Assembly: GCA_024280575.1 (NCBI GenBank)
Contig: JAJRPV010000044.1
Span: forward strand, 38,798 to 102,797
Direction: 5' to 3'
Source: Campylobacterales bacterium
GTDB taxonomy: Bacteria; Campylobacterota; Campylobacteria; Campylobacterales; Sulfurospirillaceae
Length of the DNA: 64,000 nucleotides
Every line of letters starts with the position of its first letter. Position 1 is the first letter of the stretch. This document shows positions 19,711-32,160 of this stretch, in pieces. The translations under genes and the position numbers were made by a program. Under the pieces are notes generated by a model. That model made no database searches. It saw only the letters and a list, made by a program, of their open reading frames with translations, and was not told the origin of the DNA.

Positions 19711-20259
19711 ATGAAAGATGTAGTTCTCAAATTAGCAAGAGCTGCCATAGGCGAAGCTGTTGGAATTTCTACGGATTTAAGTTTGGAAAAAATGCTAGAA
19801 ATAAATCCTTGGTTAGAAGATGAGGGAGCAGTTTTTGTAACAATTACAATAGATGGAAATCTTAGAGGCTGTATCGGCTCGCTTGTTGCACATCGAAAAC
19901 TATATGAAGATATAATTTACAATGCAAGAAGTGCAGCCTTGAACGACCCTCGTTTTAAATCACTAGACAAGGAAGAGTTTAAACTTATAAAAATAGAAGT
20001 ATCTATCTTATCGAAACCGGAACCTCTGATATATGACAGTATTGATATTTTAAGGGCAAGACTAAGAGTGGGAATTGATGGAGTAGTCCTGAAATTAGGT
20101 TTAAATCAAGCTACTTTTTTACCGCAAGTATGGGAGCAGTTGCCAACATTTGAACTCTTCTTTTCGCATTTATGTCAAAAAGCAGGATTGTCTGGAGATT
20201 GTTTGAAAAATCATCCGGATATCCTAACATACCAAGTGCAAGAGTATAGGGAAAATTAA
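19711..20259 (+). CDS. AMMECR1-domain protein (AmmeMemoRadiSam protein A-like)
   Basis: GNLRGCIGSLVAHRKLYEDIIYNARSAALNDPRF. Confidence 0.88.
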   Translation: MKDVVLKLARAAIGEAVGISTDLSLEKMLEINPWLEDEGAVFVTITIDGNLRGCIGSLVAHRKLYEDIIYNARSAALNDPRFKSLDKEEFKLIKIEVSILSKPEPLIYDSIDILRARLRVGIDGVVLKLGLNQATFLPQVWEQLPTFELFFSHLCQKAGLSGDCLKNHPDILTYQVQEYREN

Positions 20260-20311
20260 GTTGTTGGGGATAAGTTACATGGAAATAACCTATCCTCTTT
20301 TATTTAAAAAT

Positions 20312-20518
20312 TTAACCTTTTTTTACAACAAAAGATATTTTGGCATTAATACGGTATTTAAAAATTTTGTTTTTATTTACCTTTGCCTCCATATCTTTTA
20401 CATAAATAGATTTAATGTTTTTAACATTTTTTGATGCTTTTTTTATCGCATTTTTAGCCGCGTCATCCCAACTTTTTTCTGATTCCGCAATTACTTCAAT
20501 CACCTTTACAATTGACAT
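20312..20518 (-). CDS. dodecin family protein
   Basis: MSIVKVIEVIAESEKSWDDAAKNAIKKASKNVKNIKSIYVKDMEAKV. Confidence 0.88.
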   Translation of the reverse strand: MSIVKVIEVIAESEKSWDDAAKNAIKKASKNVKNIKSIYVKDMEAKVNKNKIFKYRINAKISFVVKKG

Positions 20519-20706
20519 TTTCGACTCCTTTTTTTGATGAATTTTATACATAATACTATTATGTTGAATAAAAAACAATTAATTTTGGCTGCTTGGAGCA
20601 TACTTTTTGATTTAAATCTTGAATTTAACTTAACTTAAAGTAAAATTTGCTACAATCCTCCTCTTAATTGAAAGATTATAAAACTCTCACAGAAAAGGAC
20701 ATACTC

Positions 20707-21015
20707 ATGTATGCAATTATTAAAAATGGTGGGAAGCAATACAAAGTTCAAGAGGGAGATTATCTAAATCTCGACAGACTTGACGCTTCGCCAAAAGAGA
20801 AGATTGAGGTTACTGAAGTTCTTGCAGTAAATGCAGGTGAACTAAAGGTTGGTGCTCCATTTGTGGATGGCGCAAAAGTTGAATTAGAAGTAGTAGCTAA
20901 CGGAAAAGACAAAAAAGTTATTATTTTCAAAAAAAGAAGAAGAAAAGATTCTAAACTCAAAAGAGGTTTTAGAAGACAATATACAAAAGTGAGAGTTTTA
21001 AGCATCACTGCTTAA
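20707..21015 (+). CDS. rplU: 50S ribosomal protein L21
   Basis: [18 protein letters not shown]... [18 protein letters not shown]. Confidence 0.97.
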   Translation: MYAIIKNGGKQYKVQEGDYLNLDRLDASPKEKIEVTEVLAVNAGELKVGAPFVDGAKVELEVVANGKDKKVIIFKKRRRKDSKLKRGFRRQYTKVRVLSITA

Positions 21016-21040
21016 TTCATCTTGTAACAGGAGTTAAAAA

Positions 21041-21295
21041 ATGGCACATAAAAAAGGTTAGGGTAGTACCCAAAATAATAGAGATTCAGCAGGTCGCAGA
21101 TTAGGTGTTAAAAAATTTGGCGGAGAGTTCGTAAGAGCCGGTAATATTATAATTCGCCAAAGAGGAACAAAAACACATCCCGGAGACAATGTAGGCATTG
21201 GAAATGATCATACTATATATGCTCTAGTAGATGGAAATGTAGAGTTTGGCAGATACGACAAACTAAGAAAAAAAGTTTCTGTAGTTCCCGCGTAA
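21041..21295 (+). CDS. rpmA: 50S ribosomal protein L27, in-frame TAG at codon 7
   Basis: [51 protein letters not shown]...; not in the ORF track because of the stop. Confidence 0.93.
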
Positions 21296-21306
21296 ATATA
21301 AATAAC

Positions 21307-21326
21307 AGGTGGAGTTATCTCCACCT
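21307..21326. terminator. hairpin terminator after rpmA
   Basis: AGGTGGAG-ttat-CTCCACCT followed by TCTTC. Confidence 0.75.
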
Positions 21327-21414
21327 TCTTCAAAATAAAATAGTCTCTTTAAGGGCTATTTATCCAAAATTATTCTAAAATCAATAAAATATTTATAAAA
21401 CTAAAGGTTATTAT

Positions 21415-22503
21415 ATGTTTACAGATAATGTCGAGCTGACATTGAGTTCAGGAAAAGGTGGCCCCGGAAGTGTCTCTTTTAGAAGAGAAAAACATGTCAT
21501 TCAGGGAGGTCCAGACGGAGGCGATGGAGGACGAGGTGGAGATGTTTATTTTAAAGTTGATAAAAATACACACACACTTTCACATTTTAGAAGGAAACAG
21601 CATATAAAAGCCAAAAACGGTCAAGATGGTATGGGAAGAAAGATGTATGGAAAATCCGGAGAGTCTGCAGATGTTATTGTTCCCCCAGGAACACAGGTAA
21701 TAGATGCACAAAGCGGAGAAATTCTGTTTGATTTGCTGGAAGACGGAGAAAGAGTTTTATTTTTAAAAGGCGGAAAAGGAGGTCTTGGAAATGTGCACTT
21801 TAAGAGCTCTACAAATCAAAAACCGGACTATGCACAGCCAGGACTTCCCGGAGAGACCAAAGAAGTAAAACTAGAATTAAAATTGATAGCAGATGTTGGA
21901 CTTGTCGGATTTCCAAATGTTGGAAAATCAACTCTTATTTCTATTATCTCAAACGCTACTCCACAAATTGCAAATTATGAATTTACTACTATTACACCAA
22001 AATTAGGTGTTGTAGATGTTGGAGATTATAGATCATTTGTTATGGCTGATATTCCCGGTATCATAGGGGGAGCAAGTGATGGAAAAGGACTAGGAATCCA
22101 ATTTCTCAAACATATAGAAAGGACAGAATTTCTTTTATATATGATTGATGTGACAAGTTATAGGAGCATTGAAGAGCAGTATGAAACACTTAAAGCAGAA
22201 TTGGATAATTTCTCTCATGCTCTTGCAAAAAGAGAGTATGCCATAGCTCTAACCAGATGTGATACGCTTGATGCTAAAAATACGAATAAGCTTGTCCAGG
22301 AGATGTTGGATATAAATGATTTAAAAGCAAGCATTGACGAAAATAGTGAAAAATATGAATTTTTTGTACAGGATATTTATGATAGAGACAAATCAAAACC
22401 ATATTTTATAATGCCAATATCTTCAATAGCAAAGATAAATATAGAAAAATTAAATTATGCCTTAGCAGATATAGTTTATAAGATAAAAGATGAAGATGAG
22501 TAG
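21415..22503 (+). CDS. obgE: GTPase ObgE
   Basis: Gly-rich Obg domain, [26 protein letters not shown]. Confidence 0.96.
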   Translation: MFTDNVELTLSSGKGGPGSVSFRREKHVIQGGPDGGDGGRGGDVYFKVDKNTHTLSHFRRKQHIKAKNGQDGMGRKMYGKSGESADVIVPPGTQVIDAQSGEILFDLLEDGERVLFLKGGKGGLGNVHFKSSTNQKPDYAQPGLPGETKEVKLELKLIADVGLVGFPNVGKSTLISIISNATPQIANYEFTTITPKLGVVDVGDYRSFVMADIPGIIGGASDGKGLGIQFLKHIERTEFLLYMIDVTSYRSIEEQYETLKAELDNFSHALAKREYAIALTRCDTLDAKNTNKLVQEMLDINDLKASIDENSEKYEFFVQDIYDRDKSKPYFIMPISSIAKINIEKLNYALADIVYKIKDEDE

Positions 22504-23278
22504 AATATCAAAAACTAGAGTTGTTGTCAAAGTAGGAACTCATGTATTGAGCGAGCAAAATAGACTTTCTAAAACCAGAATGCTAAATTTAGTAGAATTT
22601 TTAGTAAAGCTTATGGATAGATATGAAGTTATACTTGTTTCTTCAGCAGCGGTAGCAGCAGGCTATTCCTTTCTTAAGCTTGATAAAAACAGGCTTCATA
22701 ATCGTCAAGCAATCGCAGCTATTGGTCAACCTCAACTTATAGCTACTTATAATAAAAAACTAGAAAAGTTTGGAAAGATAGCAGCACAACTGCTTTTAAC
22801 TGCGGATGATTTTGACTCAAGAAAAAGGACTTATCATGCTAAATGTACAGTTGATACCTTGATAAAGCATGGTATTTTGCCAATTATAAACGAAAATGAC
22901 GCTACGGCAACAGAAGAGTTGGTATTTGGTGACAATGATCAACTCTCAGCTAGAGTTGCCCACTATTTTGACGCGAAATTGTTGATTTTACTTTCAGATA
23001 TAGATGGATATTATGATTCTGATCCAAATCAAAATCCAAATGCTCTTATAAAAAAAATAGTTAATAAAATAGATAAAGAAGAGTTGGAAATACAAAGTGA
23101 GACTCAGTTTGCATTTGCCACAGGCGGAATTGTAACAAAATTAAAATCTGCTGAATATTTGCTAAAAAGAGGAAAAGAGATGTTTATAGCGAGTGGATTT
23201 GATTTAAGTGACATAAAAAGTTATATGCTTGAGGATGTTCACAATGGTGGCACACTTTTTACAAATAAAAAGGTCTAA
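22490..23278 (+). CDS. proB: glutamate 5-kinase
   Basis: [45 protein letters not shown]. Confidence 0.95.
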   Translation: MKMSRISKTRVVVKVGTHVLSEQNRLSKTRMLNLVEFLVKLMDRYEVILVSSAAVAAGYSFLKLDKNRLHNRQAIAAIGQPQLIATYNKKLEKFGKIAAQLLLTADDFDSRKRTYHAKCTVDTLIKHGILPIINENDATATEELVFGDNDQLSARVAHYFDAKLLILLSDIDGYYDSDPNQNPNALIKKIVNKIDKEELEIQSETQFAFATGGIVTKLKSAEYLLKRGKEMFIASGFDLSDIKSYMLEDVHNGGTLFTNKKV

Positions 23279-23279
23279 T

Positions 23280-24194
23280 ATGCGTGTAGTATTTATGGGA
23301 ACTCCGGATTATGCAACAATAATATTAAAAGAGATGATAAATTCAGGTATAAAGATTCCTTTAGTGATAACTCAGCCAGATAAGCCTGTTGGCAGAAAAC
23401 AGATTCTCACACCTCCACATGTAAAAAAATGGGTGATTGAAAATGAAATTAATATAGACATATTTCAACCAAAAACATTAAGAAAAGACGAAGTAGAGGA
23501 AAGAATAGCTTCATATAATCCAGATTTTATCGTAGTTGCAGCTTTTGGTCAAATACTTCCAAAAAATATATTAAATATTGCTACTTGCATAAACTTACAC
23601 GCTTCTCTTTTACCAAAATACAGAGGTGCAAGTCCTATTCAAACTTCAATTTTAAACAATGATTTTTTTACCGGTGTAACGGCGATGCTTATGGAAGAAG
23701 GTTTAGATAGTGGTGATATTTTAGCATTTCGCTTTGTAGAGATTTTAAGTAAAAAGGTAGATACTCTTTTTGATGAACTTTCTTATGCAGCCGCAAATTT
23801 AACTATAAAGGTATTAGAAAATTTTAATCAAATAAAACCGATACAGCAATCAGACGCAGATGCTTCATATTGCGTTAAAATAAAAAAAGATAACGGACTT
23901 TTTAGTTTTTATGAAAGTTCAAATCAAATTTTTACCAAATATAGAGCCTATACTCCTTGGCCTGGAATTTTTTTAGATAATGGACTAAAAATAAAAGAAA
24001 TGAAATATATAGAAAACTTGGATATGCATGAAAAAACAGGAGTTATATCAGAGATTGGAAAAGATTTTATAGTTGTTACATGTAGAGTAGGTTTCATTGA
24101 GATTTTAAAAGTACAAGCACCGTCAAAAAAAGAGATAAGCGTTATTGATTATATAAGAGGAAAAAGGCTGGGCATTGGTAGTAAATTGGTTTAA
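23280..24194 (+). CDS. fmt: methionyl-tRNA formyltransferase
   Basis: MRVVFMGTPDYATIIL, NLHASLLPKYRGASPIQ. Confidence 0.95.
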   Translation: MRVVFMGTPDYATIILKEMINSGIKIPLVITQPDKPVGRKQILTPPHVKKWVIENEINIDIFQPKTLRKDEVEERIASYNPDFIVVAAFGQILPKNILNIATCINLHASLLPKYRGASPIQTSILNNDFFTGVTAMLMEEGLDSGDILAFRFVEILSKKVDTLFDELSYAAANLTIKVLENFNQIKPIQQSDADASYCVKIKKDNGLFSFYESSNQIFTKYRAYTPWPGIFLDNGLKIKEMKYIENLDMHEKTGVISEIGKDFIVVTCRVGFIEILKVQAPSKKEISVIDYIRGKRLGIGSKLV

Positions 24195-24810
24195 AGAACT
24201 AGACTCCACTCATAAATATATAATAAATGAGATAAAAATAGGAAATATTAAAGAACCAACTCTAATCGCCACAGATTATCAAAGTGCAGGAGTTGGAAGT
24301 CGTGGAAATTCCTGGGAAGGAAAATATGGTAACCTTTTTTGCTCATTTTGTGTAAAAAAGAAACACTTGCCAAAAGATTTGCGATTAGCTTCAATTTCCA
24401 TATATTTTTCTTATCTTTTGAAAGAAGTATTATCCTCGTATGGCTCGAAAATATGGATAAAGTGGCCGAATGATTTTTATATAAAAGACAAGAAAATCGG
24501 AGGGGTAATTACTACAAAGATAGGTGATAATATCATAGGTTCAATTGGACTAAATATCGTAGAATCGCCCCTGGAATTTGGTATTTTGGACTTACATGTA
24601 GAGCCCAAAAAAATTGTAAGTGACTTTTTGGGGATACTAGAAAAAAAAATTTCATGGAAGCAGGTTTTTAGCAAGTATAAGATAGAATTTCAAAACAGCA
24701 GAGATTTTACTTTTCACTTGGGTAGTGAAATAAAATCTTTAAAAAATGCTAAACTATGTGAAGATGGTTCGATAGAGTTAGATAAAAGAAGGGTGTACAG
24801 TCTAAGATGA
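24175..24810 (+). CDS. birA: biotin--protein ligase
   Basis: ELDSTHKYI, ATDYQSAGVGSRGNSWEG, IWIKWPNDFYIKDKKIGGVI; TTG start. Confidence 0.9.
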   Translation: MVVNWFKELDSTHKYIINEIKIGNIKEPTLIATDYQSAGVGSRGNSWEGKYGNLFCSFCVKKKHLPKDLRLASISIYFSYLLKEVLSSYGSKIWIKWPNDFYIKDKKIGGVITTKIGDNIIGSIGLNIVESPLEFGILDLHVEPKKIVSDFLGILEKKISWKQVFSKYKIEFQNSRDFTFHLGSEIKSLKNAKLCEDGSIELDKRRVYSLR

Positions 24811-24840
24811 TAAACTATAAAGCGATAACTCACGCAAAAG

Positions 24841-25044
24841 CAACAAGGAATTTTGCTTGGGCTCTGCCCAAACATAAAATGAATTTACAGAAACATCAGT
24901 TTTGTGCTTTAGTCGAGAGGAATTTTTTAGGAATTTACTTCCTGAAAAAGGGGACAGTTAAATGAAATATTACAGAGCGCCAGCTCGTGCTTTAGTCGCG
25001 AGGAATTTTTTAGGAATTTACTTCCTGAAAAAGGGGACAGTTAA
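24841..25044 (+). repeat. Locus B of the hairpin repeat family (two full tandem copies, 83-bp period, plus one partial copy)
   Basis: Partial: AAGGAATTTTGC-TTGGGC-tct-GCCCAA. Copies: AAAC-atca-GTTT and GAGC-gcca-GCTC hairpins, each followed by GTGCTTTAGTCGmGAGGAATTTTTT, AGGAA-tttac-TTCCT and GAAAAAGGGGACAGTTAAATG. Confidence 0.9.
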
Positions 25045-25830
25045 ATGAGTGAAATAATAGCTATAGCAAATCAAAAAGGTGGGGTTGGAAAAACTACGAC
25101 CGCAGTTAACCTTGCTGCTTCTTTAGCAGTTGCTGAGAAAAAAGTACTTTTGATAGATATTGACCCTCAGTCAAATGCTACTACGGGACTAGGTTTTCAT
25201 AGAAGTGATTATGAATACAATATATATCATGTCTTAATCGGAAGAAAAAAACTTTCTCAAGTTATACTTGAAACTACACTGCCAACACTTCATTTGGCTC
25301 CTTCTAATATTGGTTTAGTTGGGGTTGAAAAAGAGTTTTATGATGCAAAAACAAAAGGTAGGGAATTAATTTTAAAAAACAAAATCAAAGAGATTAAAGA
25401 TCAATATGATTATATTATCATAGATTCTCCACCTGCACTAGGAAGCATAACGATAAATGCATTAAGTGCTGCAAATTCGGTTATAATCCCTATACAGTGT
25501 GAATTTTTTGCATTAGAGGGTCTTGCGCAACTGTTAAATACTGTAAAATTAATCAAAAAAACTATAAATCCAAAACTTGAGATAAAAGGCTTTTTACCAA
25601 CAATGTATAGCACTCAAAATAATCTTTCAAAACAAGTTTTCGCAGATCTGAAGCAGCATTTTAAAGGAAAACTATTTAGAGATAAAAAATCTTCATCATA
25701 TGTTGTAATTCCAAGAAATATAAAATTGGCAGAATCCCCTAGTTTTGGAAAACCTATAATCTTATATGATATAAAGTCAGCAGGTTCTCTAGCATATCAA
25801 AATTTAGCAAACTCTATATTGGCCAGCTAA
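25045..25830 (+). CDS. parA: chromosome partitioning ATPase ParA/Soj
   Basis: IANQKGGVGKTTTAVNLAASLA; IDIDPQSNATTGLG. Confidence 0.96.
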   Translation: MSEIIAIANQKGGVGKTTTAVNLAASLAVAEKKVLLIDIDPQSNATTGLGFHRSDYEYNIYHVLIGRKKLSQVILETTLPTLHLAPSNIGLVGVEKEFYDAKTKGRELILKNKIKEIKDQYDYIIIDSPPALGSITINALSAANSVIIPIQCEFFALEGLAQLLNTVKLIKKTINPKLEIKGFLPTMYSTQNNLSKQVFADLKQHFKGKLFRDKKSSSYVVIPRNIKLAESPSFGKPIILYDIKSAGSLAYQNLANSILAS

Positions 25831-25831
25831 T

Positions 25832-26686
25832 ATGTGTGCAAAAAAAGCTTTAGGTAGAGGACTTAGTGCCATCATAGATGATGTTGAAGATGCTTACAGA
25901 CAAGATTTGGATGATTCCAGCGAATTAATTAGAGAGATAGAAGTAGATTTAATTTCACCAAATCCATACCAACCAAGAACATATTTTAGTGAAGAGGCAC
26001 TTAATGAACTTAGTGAATCAATCAAAAAGCATGGTCTTCTCCAGCCAATTATAGTCATTGAAAAAGATGATAAATTTGTTTTATTGGCAGGTGAAAGAAG
26101 ATTAAGAGCTACTAAAATAGCTGGATTTAAAACAATAAGAGCAATAATTGCAGATATTGAATCTAAAAACCTGAGAGAATTAGCTTTAATAGAAAATATA
26201 CAAAGAGAAGATTTAAATCCAGTAGAATTAGCAGTTTCATACAAAGAGTTGATTGAAGAGTATAAAATTACTCAAGAAGGTCTTTCAGAAATTATCCATA
26301 AAAGCAGAACACAGATAACCAATACAATAAGATTGCTATCTTTAAGTGATGAAACAAAAAAACTTTTATCAAATGGTAGATTATCTCAAGGACATGCTAA
26401 AATCATAGTAGGGTTATCAAGCAAAGATGAAGAAAATATTGTAAACACAATTTTAGGGCAAAAATTAAGTGTAAGAGATACTGAAATTTTAGTGAAAAAA
26501 ATTAAATCCAACAGTATTCCCCATAAAACACAAGAGAAAAAAAATGAGCCGTTTCGAGATAATCTTAAAAGCATCAAGATTAAGTTAAATGAAATAGGTT
26601 TCAAAAGTAAAATAGGTAAAAATAGTATAACTGTTGTATTGGATGATCAAGAAAAAATAGATAAATTTTTTGATAAATTGTTATAA
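25832..26686 (+). CDS. parB: chromosome partitioning protein ParB
   Basis: KKALGRGLSAIIDD, NPYQPRTYF, LLAGERRLRATKIAG, ENIQREDLNPVE. Confidence 0.96.
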   Translation: MCAKKALGRGLSAIIDDVEDAYRQDLDDSSELIREIEVDLISPNPYQPRTYFSEEALNELSESIKKHGLLQPIIVIEKDDKFVLLAGERRLRATKIAGFKTIRAIIADIESKNLRELALIENIQREDLNPVELAVSYKELIEEYKITQEGLSEIIHKSRTQITNTIRLLSLSDETKKLLSNGRLSQGHAKIIVGLSSKDEENIVNTILGQKLSVRDTEILVKKIKSNSIPHKTQEKKNEPFRDNLKSIKIKLNEIGFKSKIGKNSITVVLDDQEKIDKFFDKLL

Positions 26687-26779
26687 TTTTCTTAATTTAA
26701 TGAAATAATATAAATATTTATGTTAAAATCTTAGCGTTTTTGAATTATATGAAAAATATTTGAGAAAAGGAGAAAGAAT

Positions 26780-27202
26780 ATGTTAGATATTATACCAGCA
26801 CTTTTATTAGTAACTGGTGTTATTTTTTTAGTCTTAATTGTTATTTTAAATAAGACATTATACAAACCACTCTTGGGCTTTATGGAAAATAGAGAAAAAT
26901 CCATAAAGAGAGATTTGGATAATGCAGGGAAGAATGATGATGAGGTTGCAACTTTTAAAAAAGATGCTGAGAGTATTGTTTTAAAAGCTAAAACGGAAGC
27001 CAATGAATTAAAAGAATCTGCTTTGATGATTGTGAAAGATGAAGCCTTAAAACAGCTAGAAGATAAAAAGAATGAGCTAGAGAGTAAATATTCTCAGTTT
27101 TTGAGAGAATTAGATATGCAAAAAATAGAGTTAAAAAAAGCTTTACAAGAACAAATGCCAGAATTTCGTGCTACCGTTAAAGCAAAACTTGAACAAATTT
27201 AG
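26780..27202 (+). CDS. atpF': F0F1 ATP synthase subunit B'
   Basis: Single N-terminal TM plus long charged helix; first gene of the atp operon. Confidence 0.9.
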   Translation: MLDIIPALLLVTGVIFLVLIVILNKTLYKPLLGFMENREKSIKRDLDNAGKNDDEVATFKKDAESIVLKAKTEANELKESALMIVKDEALKQLEDKKNELESKYSQFLRELDMQKIELKKALQEQMPEFRATVKAKLEQI

Positions 27203-27212
27203 GAGAATAAAA

Positions 27213-27734
27213 ATGAAAAAACTATTATACATATTACTTTTGATTTTACCTGCTTTTGTTTATGCATCAGGCGGGAGCGAAGGTGCTGAAAGTACGGATA
27301 TTATTCCAAGAACAGTAAACTTTTTGATTTTTGCAGCCATTTTATACTACTTTGTTGCAAATCCCGTAAAAGATTTTTTTAATGGAAGAAAAAATTCTAT
27401 AGCAGATAGATTAAATTCCATCCAAGAGAAGTTAAAAGAATCCAGTAATCAAAAAAACAGAGCAAAAGAATTGATTGAAAAAGCAAAGATTGAAGCTATT
27501 TCAATTATGGAAGTATCTAAAAATGAGACAGAGATTTTAAAAGCTAAGATTTTAGAAAATCATAAAATGGATATAGAAAATTTAGAAAAAAGTTTTGATG
27601 ATCAGATATCTATCGAAAGAAGAAAAATGACCAGAGCAGTTATTTCCGAAGTTTTAGATGATGTATTTGCAAAAGATTCATCATTGTTAAAAAAAGATGA
27701 GTTGTTAGATATCGTCATGAAAAAGGTTGCATAA
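27213..27734 (+). CDS. atpF: F0F1 ATP synthase subunit B
   Basis: N-terminal signal/TM, FFNGRKNSIADRLNSIQEKL; operon position. Confidence 0.93.
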   Translation: MKKLLYILLLILPAFVYASGGSEGAESTDIIPRTVNFLIFAAILYYFVANPVKDFFNGRKNSIADRLNSIQEKLKESSNQKNRAKELIEKAKIEAISIMEVSKNETEILKAKILENHKMDIENLEKSFDDQISIERRKMTRAVISEVLDDVFAKDSSLLKKDELLDIVMKKVA

Positions 27735-28264
27735 TGAGTAATCAATTAGCAAGAAAATATGTAAAAGCACTAATAAAAAGTTTTGATGAAACTGAACTAA
27801 AAAAGATTCATATAAGTCTAGAAGAGCTTTCAAGCGCCTGTAAAGTAAAAAAGTTTACAAATATCATAAATTCACCTGATATTGATTCAGCCAAGAGAGA
27901 AGAGTTTATTTTATCTTTAAATGTAAACAGCAATGTAAAATTTATAAATTTTCTAAAATTACTTAGCGAAAATAATCGTCTAGAATTAATTCCTGAAATT
28001 TGTTATGAACTAAAATATCAAGAGGCAGTTAATAGTAATCAGTTTAATGGAGTTGTTATGTGTGATTTTGATATAAGTGAACAGAAAATAAAAATTTTGG
28101 AAGATAATTTTAGTAAAAAATTTAATTCTACTATCAAGTTACATAAATCAACCGCAGAGTATCCGGGTGTAAAAGTTAAGATTGATGATTTAGGTTTAGA
28201 AGTGAGCTTTTCGCTAGAGCGATTAAAAGCACAAATGTCTGAGTACATTTTAAAAGCAATATAA
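27734..28264 (+). CDS. atpH: F0F1 ATP synthase subunit delta
   Basis: ARKYVKALIKSFDE; position between atpF and atpA. Confidence 0.92.
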   Translation: MSNQLARKYVKALIKSFDETELKKIHISLEELSSACKVKKFTNIINSPDIDSAKREEFILSLNVNSNVKFINFLKLLSENNRLELIPEICYELKYQEAVNSNQFNGVVMCDFDISEQKIKILEDNFSKKFNSTIKLHKSTAEYPGVKVKIDDLGLEVSFSLERLKAQMSEYILKAI

Positions 28265-28302
28265 ATAAAAAAGAAGTTAAGGAGTAATTTGTGGGAGCAA
28301 AA

Positions 28303-29808
28303 ATGAAAGCTGATGAGATCAGTTCGATCATTAAAGAGCGTATTGAAAATTTTGAATTAAATGTGGATGTTGAAGAGACAGGTAAGGTTATATCTATAGC
28401 CGATGGTGTTGCAAATGTCTATGGACTTAAAAATGTTATGGCTGGAGAGATGGTTGAATTTGAAACAGGTGAAAGAGCAATAGCGCTAAACCTTGATGAA
28501 TCAAGTGTCGGTGTGGTTATTATGGGAAATTCAACTGATGTAAAAGAGGGAACTTCTGTAAAAAGACTAGGTAAGCTTTTGAGTGTTCCTGTGGGGGATG
28601 CACTTATTGGGCGTGTTGTTAATCCATTGGGTGATCCGATAGATGGGAAAGGACCTATTGAAACGGTAGAAACTAGATTTGTTGAAGAAAAAGCACCTGG
28701 TATTATGGCAAGAAAATCAGTTCATGAGCCACTTCAAACAGGAATTAAAGCAATTGATGCATTGGTTCCTATTGGAAGAGGCCAAAGAGAGCTTATTATT
28801 GGTGATAGGCAAACCGGTAAAACGACAGTTGCAATTGATACTATTATAAATCAAAAGGGACAGGATGTTATTTGTATTTATGTAGCAATCGGGCAAAAAG
28901 AATCGACCGTAGCTCAAGTAGTTAAAAAACTTGAAGAGCATGGTGCTATGGAATATACTATAATCGTAGCTGCTGGTGCTGCTGATTCTGCAACTCTACA
29001 ATATCTTGCGCCTTATGCCGGTGTGACAATGGGTGAATATTTTAGAGATAGTGCAAGACACGGATTAATTATATATGATGATTTAAGCAAGCATGCTGTT
29101 GCTTATCGTGAAATGTCTTTGATTTTAAGAAGACCTCCTGGTCGTGAAGCTTATCCTGGTGATGTTTTTTATCTTCACTCAAGACTTCTTGAAAGAGCTG
29201 CAAAACTAAATGATGATTTAGGGGGTGGTAGTTTAACTGCACTTCCTATTATCGAGACTCAAGCGGGTGATGTTTCTGCATATATTCCGACAAATGTTAT
29301 TTCTATTACTGATGGACAGATATTCCTAGAAACAGATTTGTTTAACTCTGGAATTCGTCCGGCTATTAATGTTGGATTATCAGTTTCTAGGGTTGGTGGT
29401 TCTGCTCAAATTAAAGCTATAAAACAAGTAGCGGGAACACTAAGACTTGATTTGGCTCAATACCGTGAACTTCAAGCATTTGCTCAATTTGCAAGTGATT
29501 TGGATGAATTAAGTAGAAACCAGCTTGAACGAGGTCAAAGAATGGTTGAGATTTTAAAACAACCTCCTTATTCGCCACTTCCTGTTGAAAATGAAGTTGT
29601 AGCTATTTATGTGGGGGCAAAAGGCTTCTTGGATGATATAGATGTTAAACTAGTTACCAAATTTGAAGATGAACTGTTTCCTTTTATTGAAGCTAAATAT
29701 CCACAAATACTAGAACAAATAAGAACCAAAAAAGTTTTAGATAAAGACATTGAAGAATTGTTAAACAGCGCAATTGGTGAGTTCAAAGCAACATTTGCGA
29801 TTAAGTAA
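28303..29808 (+). CDS. atpA: F0F1 ATP synthase subunit alpha
   Basis: [33 protein letters not shown]. Confidence 0.98.
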   Translation: MKADEISSIIKERIENFELNVDVEETGKVISIADGVANVYGLKNVMAGEMVEFETGERAIALNLDESSVGVVIMGNSTDVKEGTSVKRLGKLLSVPVGDALIGRVVNPLGDPIDGKGPIETVETRFVEEKAPGIMARKSVHEPLQTGIKAIDALVPIGRGQRELIIGDRQTGKTTVAIDTIINQKGQDVICIYVAIGQKESTVAQVVKKLEEHGAMEYTIIVAAGAADSATLQYLAPYAGVTMGEYFRDSARHGLIIYDDLSKHAVAYREMSLILRRPPGREAYPGDVFYLHSRLLERAAKLNDDLGGGSLTALPIIETQAGDVSAYIPTNVISITDGQIFLETDLFNSGIRPAINVGLSVSRVGGSAQIKAIKQVAGTLRLDLAQYRELQAFAQFASDLDELSRNQLERGQRMVEILKQPPYSPLPVENEVVAIYVGAKGFLDDIDVKLVTKFEDELFPFIEAKYPQILEQIRTKKVLDKDIEELLNSAIGEFKATFAIK

Positions 29809-29817
29809 GGATAAGCT

Positions 29818-30702
29818 ATGGCAAACCTTAAAGAGATAAAAAGAAAAATTAAAAGTGTTGAAAACACCAAAAAAACTACTAGAGCTATGAAGCTTGTCTC
29901 TACTGCAAAGTTAAAACGAGCAGAGTTAGCAGCTAAAAAATCTAGAGTTTATGCGGAAAAAATCAATGAAGTTTTATCTGATATTTCTCACAAAATAAAC
30001 AAATACAAAGTTGGTGGTATTGATAGCCACTATTTTGATATTAAAAATGATATAGAAAAAGTTGATATTGTTTTTGTAACAGCCGATAAGGGATTGTGTG
30101 GAGGTTTTAATATACAAACTATTAAACAAGTGCAAACTCTGATGAAAAAATACAAAGATAAAAAAGTCAAAGTTAGGCTAAGGGCAATAGGCAGAAAAGG
30201 AATTGATTTTTTTAAATTCCAGGGAATAGAGCTATTAACTAACAATGTTGGTGTTAGTTCATCTCCAACATATGAAAAAGCCAGTGAGATAATAAATGAA
30301 GCTATTAGTGATTTTGAAAACGGAGTCACCGATAAGGTTATTTTAGTTCATAACGGTTATAAAAATATGATTTCGCAAGAACTAAGAGTAGTTGATGTAG
30401 TTCCGATAGAAGAACCAGATGGAAAAGAGAGTGAATCATTATCAATGATGGAGTTGGAACCTGCTGAAGATGAAACTATATTAAACTCATTGATGAAAAA
30501 ATATTTTGAGTACAATATGTATTATGCACTTATAGATTCACTTGCGGCAGAACATAGTGCAAGAATGCAAGCTATGGAAAATGCAACAAATAATGCAAGC
30601 GAAAGAGTGCATAAATTAACACTAGCATATAATAAAGCTAGACAAGAGTCAATCACTACTGAATTAATAGAGATTATCAGTGGTGTTGAATCAATGAAAT
30701 AA
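29818..30702 (+). CDS. atpG: F0F1 ATP synthase subunit gamma
   Basis: [32 protein letters not shown]. Confidence 0.97.
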   Translation: MANLKEIKRKIKSVENTKKTTRAMKLVSTAKLKRAELAAKKSRVYAEKINEVLSDISHKINKYKVGGIDSHYFDIKNDIEKVDIVFVTADKGLCGGFNIQTIKQVQTLMKKYKDKKVKVRLRAIGRKGIDFFKFQGIELLTNNVGVSSSPTYEKASEIINEAISDFENGVTDKVILVHNGYKNMISQELRVVDVVPIEEPDGKESESLSMMELEPAEDETILNSLMKKYFEYNMYYALIDSLAAEHSARMQAMENATNNASERVHKLTLAYNKARQESITTELIEIISGVESMK

Positions 30703-30712
30703 ACTGTTTTAA

Positions 30713-32140
<1,428 letters not shown>

Positions 32141-32160
32141 GCTTTATATAAGGTATTATT

